A stretch of DNA of 64,000 bases from Alistipes sp. UBA934 (lineage in GTDB: Bacteria; Bacteroidota; Bacteroidia; Bacteroidales; Rikenellaceae). The translations under genes and the position numbers were made by a program. The DNA lies in NCBI GenBank assembly GCA_002293535.1, contig DBDK01000008.1:337880-401879 (forward strand). The letters run 5' to 3'. Below are positions 57,852-64,000 of the stretch, one piece after another. Numbering within the stretch: position 1 is the stretch's first letter; each line of letters opens with the position of its first letter. Below the pieces are notes generated by a model that saw only the letters and a list, made by a program, of their open reading frames with translations, did no database searches and was not told the DNA's origin.

Positions 57852-58945
57852 ATATCAACGACATAGCGCTTACAATGGAAGCAGGCGTGGGTGTAAAAAC
57901 CGCGGTCGCACTGCTGGAGGAATTCGGAACTGCGGATGCGATTTATGCTGCATCTGCTGCCGATTTGGTGCGTGCGGGGTTGCGGGAAACGCTCGCGATA
58001 CAGCTTGTGCGCAAGGAGGCTCACAAGCAGGCTGAACGGGAACTTAAATACATTGAAAAACAAGGCATTACAGCCATAGCATCGACCGACGAAGCTTATC
58101 CGCCGTTACTGCGCGAAATCAACGACTATCCGCATATATTGTACGTTCAAGGTGATGTTAAGGCATTGAGGTTAAGATGTTTGTCGATGGTGGGGACGCG
58201 AAAATTCGACACCTACGGCCAAACGATCAGCGAACGTCTCGTGGGCCAACTTGCCGAACGCGTGCCAGGGCTGTGTATCGTAAGCGGGCTCGCGTTCGGA
58301 ATCGACGCAGCCTGTCATCGTGCGGCGTTACGACATAATGTACCCACTATTGCGGTAGTACCCAATGCGTTACCAGAAATAATTCCTGCTTCCAATGCCG
58401 GTCTTGCACGCGATATTCTCGCCCACGGAGGTGCATTAGTGTCTGAATATCACTCTAATACGAAAGACAAAGGTGATTTTTACATCCCACGAAACCGAAT
58501 CATAGCAGGGCTTAGCGAGGGCACAGTTGTTGTGCAGGGCGATTACAAGAGCGGGGCGATGGCCACAGCGGAGTTTGCGTTCGGCTACAATCGGATACTG
58601 ATGGCGGTACCGGGACGGGCAACCGACCAAACGGCTAACGGGCCTAATTTACTGATCAAGAGCGAACGAGCGCAGATGGTTTGCAGTGGTGAGGACATAA
58701 TACGAGCACAGATGTGGGACTTGAACGAACCCGAAGTTGGCCCGCGACCAACCCCCACTCAAGTACCGATTTCCGCCGATGCAGCCGGACTTTGGGGTTG
58801 TTTCAGGGGTGGAGATGCCGTTTCGGTAGATGCTCTGGCTGATCTCACAGCTCTGGACTACAGCACGTTGGCGCCATTGCTTTTGGAGCTCGAATTTGCC
58901 GGCAAAATCACACGCCTCCCCGGAGGCCTATATCAACGAATATGA
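57848..58945 (+). CDS. dprA: DNA-processing protein DprA
   Basis: 365 residues. N-terminal helix-hairpin-helix (about 1-60), Rossmann domain with SMVGTRKFDTYG, VSGLAFGIDAACHRAAL, GGALVSEYHSNT, PRNRIIAGLSEGTVVVQ, and a winged-helix C-terminus (about 310-365). It loads RecA on incoming single-stranded DNA in transformation. Overlaps birA and tatD. Confidence 0.94.
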   Translation: MNINDIALTMEAGVGVKTAVALLEEFGTADAIYAASAADLVRAGLRETLAIQLVRKEAHKQAERELKYIEKQGITAIASTDEAYPPLLREINDYPHILYVQGDVKALRLRCLSMVGTRKFDTYGQTISERLVGQLAERVPGLCIVSGLAFGIDAACHRAALRHNVPTIAVVPNALPEIIPASNAGLARDILAHGGALVSEYHSNTKDKGDFYIPRNRIIAGLSEGTVVVQGDYKSGAMATAEFAFGYNRILMAVPGRATDQTANGPNLLIKSERAQMVCSGEDIIRAQMWDLNEPEVGPRPTPTQVPISADAAGLWGCFRGGDAVSVDALADLTALDYSTLAPLLLELEFAGKITRLPGGLYQRI

Positions 58946-59724
58946 TCGATACTCATTCACATCTCTATTTGGAGGATTACGATATTGACCTACAGGAGGT
59001 TATGCAGCGTGCCGTCGAAGCCGGAGTGACCCGTGTGGTGTGTCCGGCAGTAAGTTCGACCAGTCACGAACGATTGATTCGCCTGTGCAATGAACATCCC
59101 CATTTTTGCCTGCCGATGATGGGTGTGCATCCGACCGAAATCAATGATAATGCACAGTGGGTTAGCGAATTGGATATTGTTGAAAAGTACCTTGAGGAGC
59201 CACCGGTGAGGCGATTTTGGGCTGTTGGCGAAATGGGACTCGACCTGCATTGGAGTCGCGATTATCTGGCCGAACAGACTGCTGCCTTTGAGCGCCAACT
59301 CGAACTGGCTCTGCGTTTTAACCTGCCCGTGGCTATCCATTCGCGTGATGCTTGGAGCGAGACACTTGAGGTGCTTGAAAAGTACACAGGAACAGGACTG
59401 CGAGGGGTAATGCACGCATTCAGCGGCGGGTTGGAAGAGTACCATCGAGTGAGAGCCGTGGGTGATTTCGCGTTGGGGATCGGAGGGCCGGTGACATACA
59501 AAAAGAACTTATGGCTTAGTGTGTTACCTCAAATAGATCCAACACATATTGTCCTTGAAACCGACGCTCCGTGGCTATCACCCGTATCTTTTCGCGGCCA
59601 GCGCAACGAGCCTGCATATCTTGTATATATTCGCGACGCCGTAGCAACCCTGCTCGATTTGACGCCGATGGAAGTAGACGCCATCACTACGACTAACGCG
59701 CGTAGAATCTTTGGGAATCTGTAA
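58942..59724 (+). CDS. tatD: TatD-family metal-dependent DNase
   Basis: 260 residues. N-terminal DTHSHLY (metal-binding H-x-H), GVHPTEI, VGEMGLDLHW, IHSRDAW, HAFSG, ETDAPWLSP. A 3'-5' exonuclease of DNA repair/degradation. Third gene of the birA-dprA-tatD operon; its 3' end overlaps the convergent DUF5689 gene by 32 nt. Confidence 0.93.
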   Translation: MIDTHSHLYLEDYDIDLQEVMQRAVEAGVTRVVCPAVSSTSHERLIRLCNEHPHFCLPMMGVHPTEINDNAQWVSELDIVEKYLEEPPVRRFWAVGEMGLDLHWSRDYLAEQTAAFERQLELALRFNLPVAIHSRDAWSETLEVLEKYTGTGLRGVMHAFSGGLEEYHRVRAVGDFALGIGGPVTYKKNLWLSVLPQIDPTHIVLETDAPWLSPVSFRGQRNEPAYLVYIRDAVATLLDLTPMEVDAITTTNARRIFGNL

Positions 59725-60460
59725 CAACTAATTGATAATCACCATTAAAGTAACCAAGTACACCTTCGATGCGTCCCACATCTGCCGGTAACACCCACGA
59801 AGCAAAACGGGCATAGCGGCTTGTACGAACAGCAAGCGTATTCCCCTTTGAATCGATCAAATGACGATTGGTATCCGCATCTATTTTCGACCAACCCACA
59901 CCTTGTTCGACAAAAGATACTCCCTCGAATGCAACGAAAGTAGAGACGTGTCGCAGTGATAACTCACTAAAAGTGAGCGTACGAGGAATTACCTCTCCAT
60001 AAAAAGTATTGTCGCCGACAAGGTGTTCGGCAATTTGCGTCTCGGAGAGTGGTTCTGTCTCGTAATCCTCAAATGGCTGACTGCCAAGTTGTAAAGTGCC
60101 TCCATAAGATCCCAGCCACAGTCCGTTGCAGCGAATCTGGACAAGTGAGTGAAGGCGGAACAGCTTGAAAATCTGATCCATACCCAGTTTGACCTCAATA
60201 CCACCCGTAGCGTCTTCAAGAACTAAAGTGTGGTAAAAATTGCCTTGGTCATCGCTCGAAATAACCGTTCCATCTATGTATAACTCACTGGTAATAAGCG
60301 TAGGGGCACCAGTATAGAGCGTCTTCAGATAAGCAACCGATACAACCCGCTCGTCCTCGCGACCGTGCCCTCCTCCAGGCCCTTTGCCAGACCCAGGAAC
60401 AGTACTGGACGGACTACACGAGAAGAGAACTAACAAACTAAAAATCAATATCTTCTTCAT
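59693..60460 (-). CDS. DUF5689 lipoprotein (second of a pair)
   Basis: 255 residues. Lipobox LFSC (C15), then Gly-rich linker GSGKGPGGGHGRE and the DUF5689 beta-barrel region (about 40-255), with GTVISSDDQGNFYHTLVLEDATGGIEV, the OB-like segment, and a later DUF5689-style C-terminal half. Function unknown; these lipoproteins accompany TonB-dependent receptors in Bacteroidetes. Overlaps the previous gene by 23 nt. Confidence 0.82.
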   Translation of the reverse strand: MKKILIFSLLVLFSCSPSSTVPGSGKGPGGGHGREDERVVSVAYLKTLYTGAPTLITSELYIDGTVISSDDQGNFYHTLVLEDATGGIEVKLGMDQIFKLFRLHSLVQIRCNGLWLGSYGGTLQLGSQPFEDYETEPLSETQIAEHLVGDNTFYGEVIPRTLTFSELSLRHVSTFVAFEGVSFVEQGVGWSKIDADTNRHLIDSKGNTLAVRTSRYARFASWVLPADVGRIEGVLGYFNGDYQLVVTDSQRFYAR

Positions 60461-61244
60461 AGCGCAATTTTAACAAATAGTGATCTTTTGAAGTACCGCC
60501 CTTGCCATAGAGCAAGATTCCGGTAAGAGAGCCGCGACCGCGGGGAACGGGAGCAGCGGCAAATGATGCGTAATTGCTCGTGATAACGGTAATTGAATCG
60601 GTCGCGACGCCTCGCATTTTTATATATCCGGTAGATTCTCGTGTGGCCCAAGTCGCAGCTGGCTTGTATGGTGAAAGGGAGCTGGAACTCGCCTCTTCGC
60701 TGAATTCTGCCGCGAGCCCCGAAAGACGCACCAATCGTCCGCAAAGTTCACGCCGAAGAGCCGGAATCGACGTATCAACAGGGGCTACGGGAATGACACT
60801 GCGTTCGGCGGCGACCCACCCTGCAATAATAGTCGGATGATAGAAATAGCCTGTGGGATAACGACTTCCGGCATCAGGAGGGAGACCCAATTGCATTATC
60901 CCGTCTCGCCAACCGACCGCCAGACCACGCGCCTTGACTGCTATCCGCTGACCCGGATGAAAAACAGCGTCAAGATCGGGCCAACCGGCCATAATTTCCA
61001 CAGCACCAGTACCATCATCGATGAAAAACGTGTTATAAAAATTACCCGCGCGAGTACTCGACACAACCCTTCCAACGAACATAATGTTGTCAGCAATAAC
61101 GATCTCTGAATCAGCAAAATAAGCCTGCATATCAGCTATCGTCACGTTCGCAGGAGTAGTGGCCTCATCCAACACGGGAGTACTCCAATCACCGTTGCAG
61201 GCGACTGCTGTGAAGACCGTAAATATAGCTATTAATTGCTTCAT
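60438..61244 (-). CDS. DUF5689 lipoprotein (first of a pair)
   Basis: 268 residues. Lipobox AVAC (C16). DUF5689 domain with GRVVSSTRAGNFYNTFFIDDGTGAVEIMAGWP, RIAVKARGLAVGWRDGIMQLG; the shared core with the next gene indicates tandem duplication followed by divergence. I chose the ATG at 61244, which overlaps the TonB-receptor stop. Probably surface-exposed partner of that receptor. Confidence 0.82.
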   Translation of the reverse strand: MKQLIAIFTVFTAVACNGDWSTPVLDEATTPANVTIADMQAYFADSEIVIADNIMFVGRVVSSTRAGNFYNTFFIDDGTGAVEIMAGWPDLDAVFHPGQRIAVKARGLAVGWRDGIMQLGLPPDAGSRYPTGYFYHPTIIAGWVAAERSVIPVAPVDTSIPALRRELCGRLVRLSGLAAEFSEEASSSSLSPYKPAATWATRESTGYIKMRGVATDSITVITSNYASFAAAPVPRGRGSLTGILLYGKGGTSKDHYLLKLRYEEDIDF

Positions 61245-63802
61245 AATCTGTAGCTTATGGTCAAGTTCCACGTCATCGGATAGGCCCACATATATTTCGT
61301 CGGAAAGGGAACCATCGTGCGTTCGAGTCCGCTGCCAAGGCGACGGATACGCATTTGCTCATATCCGGAATATATAATATTGGAGGACAGGATGTTACGT
61401 ACTGCTCCGGCAATCCGCAAATAACCCCGGCCTAAGGCCCACCCTTTGGAAATGGATGCGCCCAGAGTAAGTGCATCAGGCAGCTGCTCCTGACTCACGA
61501 AAGCGGTCATAATTTCGGGCGAGGGGCTGATACCTGCGATGCGTGACGAGTGATAAAGGGGGTTGATTTCGACGTGACGACTTGCCATCCATTCGCCGTA
61601 AAGTCCTATGCGCCAGTATCTCCGATCGGAATATTCGAGTTCGGCGCCTGCAACCATTTGAGGCAATCCAGTGCGAAGTCCACTGAGATAACAAACAATG
61701 TTGTCTGAGATCACGCGCCCCGTGGCGTCCTCGAAAATCGTAGCTACAGGTTCGGAATTGTAGCGAAAATCACCTACAGATCCACCTACAGAAAGGGTCA
61801 GAGGCCGTGCAAGGCGCACCTCGGCCCCAAGTTCGACCCCCATTGCGAGGCGATCGACCCCGCGAACCACCATATCGGCGAACGTTCCGGCAAGGTCATC
61901 ATAGTAGCGACGAACCTGTGTTTCAGACGTTTGCGCGTTCACAAAGCCCGCCGTACGGAGAGTCAGAACCTCGCCGATGAAAGCCCACGAAAATTCGGCA
62001 CCATAAAGTCCCGATGGCGTCAAGTCACTAATCATCAGAGAGTTTTGTTCTGGTGAGAGAAACATACTGCCAGCAAACGGAGGTTCTGTGGAAGCAACCG
62101 CCGAAAGCGACAATGAGTGGTGTGGCGCGGGATTCCAATAGGCTGACAATGAGGCTGAAAAGGTCGTGAATGCGGCAACTGCAGAGCGACCGAATGAAGC
62201 ACCGAGCGTCCTGTCGCCAGAAGCCTTAGCACCCCAAATAGACCCACCACCAGCATCGCCGGGAAACAGCTCCTTTTCGTAAAATCCCTCGCGTTGTAGG
62301 CGGGAATGGGTCAGCGAAGCGGAAGTTGTGAGTCCGTAATTATCTCTATTCCAGTGTAATACAGCAAAAGCCGAGGATTGCAGGCGGGTAAACGAATAGT
62401 CGTACCCAAATCGCTGGCCCTGAAGTACTCGGCGGTCGGGATGGCGAAGATCATTTTTGTTAGGTGGTTCAGCGTGATATTCGCCATCGGTCTGATCATC
62501 AACGTATTGATCGACATTTGCAACCCAAGTGGCGCCCAACAAATCGCGTGCAATCTTAAAAAATCGTGAGTTCTCATAGCGAGCGCGAGCGCCATAGGAG
62601 AATTCGAGCCCCGTCTCAATCTGGCGGGTAACAACGAGCCGCAAGTTGGCATCGTCAGTCTGTTCCATCTGATCTTCAATAAGATATGTCGCCAGCCCAT
62701 CCCCTGACAATGTATTGTTATAATAGAACGAATACCAATCGACCTGCGTCACGGCCGCGTCACCGACACGCCAGGCATCGGCAAGCTCGTCGGCAACCTG
62801 TCCATCAGGAAAAAAAGACGGCATCGAGCGATAATAATCCGGCAACGGCGAATGAGTGTCGAACCACGCAAGACGACTACGGCCACTCAAAGCGTGGCGA
62901 TAAGCAGCTGTTATCGAGAACGTTCTATCGGCACCAACAGGAGTTTCGAACTGCACGGCGCCGAAAATCTGCCTGATACTATTAATGCGAGAATTACGAA
63001 TCCGGCCCTCTTGAAAGCCCCAAACGGGGTTGTAAAACTTGTCGCCGATGAGCGAAAAGGCCTCTTCGGTGGCAGCGGTTCGGGCGCCACGCTCGGAAAA
63101 ATTAGCAGCTGCGAAAAGGGTGAGGCGCGGAACCGATTGCCGGGCATCGGAGCGTGGACGCCACTCCTTGGAAAGCGATGTTACTGCACCTAATGCGTTT
63201 GTAAACACGCCGTTAATATGATTATCAGAACCGCCTTCTCCAGTTACTGCAAGCGTATGGGACCAACCGCGAGAAGAGGAGCCGGGACCTCCTGCAGAGG
63301 CGACGTGACTATGGCGAATGTCACCTCCACCACGCGAATAGCGGTCGCCAGCGCGCAAAAGGAGGTAAAATTCGCTGGCGGCGGGCGTCAGAGAGTAGTT
63401 TTCGAGACCGCCAAGAACCGCCGGCAAGCCCAAACCACTGCCCGCAACCATCGCAGGTACTCTTTCGATGGCTAAACCGCCGCGACGAACGAGCGTTATT
63501 AGCGAATAATCGGTATAGCCGGTGAGGTTGTCGGTGAGGTCGATGCCGCCGAGCGAAACCTTGAAATGGCGGTTATCAAGACCGCGTTCACGGTAACGGA
63601 CGGAGTTGAATCGGTAGCGCGCGAACTCTTCGAACGGGCCCTGAATGCTCCACGCGGGAGTTTGGAAAACACTCTCGTCCAACTGAGGGGCAAATTCGGG
63701 TTCCGGGGCGAACTCGGTGTCGAAGGTCTGCGCCGATGCGCGGGTAGCAAAAAACGTCACGATCACAATAAAAACGACAATGATCGTGCACGATTTGAAC
63801 AT
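61241..63802 (-). CDS. TonB-dependent receptor-like outer-membrane protein
   Basis: 853 residues, signal peptide about 1-24 (ATRASAQ). A plug-like region (about 60-150, HFKVSLGGIDLTDNLTG) and a large beta-barrel ending in aromatic ILNLTISYRL-type strand (C-terminal WNLTISYRL). It lacks a clear carboxypeptidase-like N-domain. With two DUF5689 lipoproteins downstream it forms a three-gene uptake operon; substrate unknown. The promoter is probably GACCTTTG at 63831-63838. Confidence 0.82.
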   Translation of the reverse strand: MFKSCTIIVVFIVIVTFFATRASAQTFDTEFAPEPEFAPQLDESVFQTPAWSIQGPFEEFARYRFNSVRYRERGLDNRHFKVSLGGIDLTDNLTGYTDYSLITLVRRGGLAIERVPAMVAGSGLGLPAVLGGLENYSLTPAASEFYLLLRAGDRYSRGGGDIRHSHVASAGGPGSSSRGWSHTLAVTGEGGSDNHINGVFTNALGAVTSLSKEWRPRSDARQSVPRLTLFAAANFSERGARTAATEEAFSLIGDKFYNPVWGFQEGRIRNSRINSIRQIFGAVQFETPVGADRTFSITAAYRHALSGRSRLAWFDTHSPLPDYYRSMPSFFPDGQVADELADAWRVGDAAVTQVDWYSFYYNNTLSGDGLATYLIEDQMEQTDDANLRLVVTRQIETGLEFSYGARARYENSRFFKIARDLLGATWVANVDQYVDDQTDGEYHAEPPNKNDLRHPDRRVLQGQRFGYDYSFTRLQSSAFAVLHWNRDNYGLTTSASLTHSRLQREGFYEKELFPGDAGGGSIWGAKASGDRTLGASFGRSAVAAFTTFSASLSAYWNPAPHHSLSLSAVASTEPPFAGSMFLSPEQNSLMISDLTPSGLYGAEFSWAFIGEVLTLRTAGFVNAQTSETQVRRYYDDLAGTFADMVVRGVDRLAMGVELGAEVRLARPLTLSVGGSVGDFRYNSEPVATIFEDATGRVISDNIVCYLSGLRTGLPQMVAGAELEYSDRRYWRIGLYGEWMASRHVEINPLYHSSRIAGISPSPEIMTAFVSQEQLPDALTLGASISKGWALGRGYLRIAGAVRNILSSNIIYSGYEQMRIRRLGSGLERTMVPFPTKYMWAYPMTWNLTISYRL

Positions 63803-63830
63803 TTTTTGAGCTTTTTTTGTTGGGTCGCTG

Positions 63831-63838
63831 CAAAGGTC
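63831..63838 (-). promoter_or_regulatory. near-consensus -7 box GACCTTTG for the TonB-receptor operon
   Basis: One mismatch to TAnnTTTG, 28 nt before the ATG. The same GACCTTTG form occurs at 63899-63906 for the next, divergent gene. Confidence 0.45.
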
Positions 63839-63898
63839 GGGAAAATCAGAGCCGGCTGGCGCGGGAAGTGTCCTACAATCAAGGCGAAATAAATACCT

Positions 63899-63906
63899 GA
63901 CCTTTG
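63899..63906 (+). promoter_or_regulatory. near-consensus -7 box GACCTTTG for the XRE gene
   Basis: One mismatch to TAnnTTTG, 19 nt before the ATG at 63926. Confidence 0.45.
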
Positions 63907-63925
63907 TCGTATTAATACCACGGCA

Positions 63926-64000
63926 ATGGCTTATAACGATGAGTGGAAATACGTCAGAAAAAGGATTCGGGAACTGAGAATTGCTCGCGGTATGTCTATT
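63926..64000 (+). CDS. XRE-family HTH regulator (3' end missing)
   Basis: Only 25 codons are in the window: MAYNDEWKYVRKRIRELR then IARGMSI. The spacing of Arg/Leu residues and R-G-M-S is that of the first helix of Cro/C1-type HTH domains. Divergent from the TonB-receptor operon. The remainder lies beyond the right edge, so the class cannot be fixed. Confidence 0.65.
   Translation, partial: MAYNDEWKYVRKRIRELRIARGMSI

Noticed and set aside
60461..60480. TAAAATTG near the second DUF5689 start as a start-proximal promoter
   Set aside because: One mismatch and inside an overlapping operon; not enough to call.

Overview
This window looks like chromosomal DNA of an anaerobic gut Bacteroidales, probably Alistipes or another Rikenellaceae member; the genus is an inference from gene content, not a database result. 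The support is a Bacteroidetes-type promoter box (TAnnTTTG) ahead of most transcription units, almost no Shine-Dalgarno sequences, and typical families: the moxR/DUF58/Bat cluster, a PUR (DUF3276) protein, S46 dipeptidyl-peptidase, BACON-containing S41 lipoproteins, DUF4294, paired DUF5689 lipoproteins with a TonB-dependent receptor, PPi-type phosphofructokinase and a Gln/Glu-rich TPR protein. Genes are tightly packed and many overlap by 4 bases.

Layout. 1-4.9 kb (+): six overlapping genes, from the 3' part of an MBL hydrolase through FkbM methyltransferase, TrmD, an FAH-family enzyme and Maf to a short S46 peptidase. 4.9-9.2 kb (-): PUR protein, a reduced Bat operon (moxR, DUF58, BatD-like, TPR, without VWA genes) and a GNAT enzyme. 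9.3-16.4 kb (+): pcrA, nth, two coupled S41 lipoproteins of which the first appears catalytically dead, and an NrnA-like DHH phosphoesterase. 16.4-25.0 kb: rplS (-), then surE, a NarL-type two-component pair, serine acetyltransferase, and a sugar-acid block (KdgK-like kinase, LarA-like nickel-pincer epimerase, gnd, SDR reductase).

25.1-30.9 kb is a small integrated element in the 3' end of tRNA-Leu(GAG), bounded by a 16-bp direct repeat. It carries a tyrosine integrase, probable arm-type sites, a tandem pair of HTH genes (the first truncated), a DUF4143 ATPase with phased operator-like repeats, a decayed radical-SAM relic, and an AT-rich three-gene module: a membrane protein, a GHKL ATPase with a STAS-like N-terminus, and a STAS-like DUF4325 protein. 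This module is my main candidate for an undescribed system. A PD-(D/E)XK nuclease-like gene sits just outside the right end.

31.8-41.9 kb: GH16 and flavin reductase (+), a metal-ligand-less MBL/MoaF protein divergent from an AraC/GyrI regulator with a cysteine cluster, then a six-gene minus-strand operon (rlmN, TIM-barrel isomerase, lspA, a GH5-MBL fusion, flavodiiron protein, polysaccharide deacetylase). 41.9-64 kb: TonB-like protein, hflX, a DNA-methylase remnant, upp, deoC, cls; then DUF4294, PPi-PFK, ABC exporter, trpS, ClC, aspartokinase, prolyl oligopeptidase, birA-dprA-tatD, a DUF5689/TonB-receptor operon, and the start of an XRE regulator.

Three window-wide patterns stand out: five copies of a short hairpin repeat placed exactly at gene 3' ends, about ten promoters whose box ends 3-6 nt before the start codon (probable leaderless mRNAs), and an apparent change in G-versus-C strand bias near 21-23 kb.
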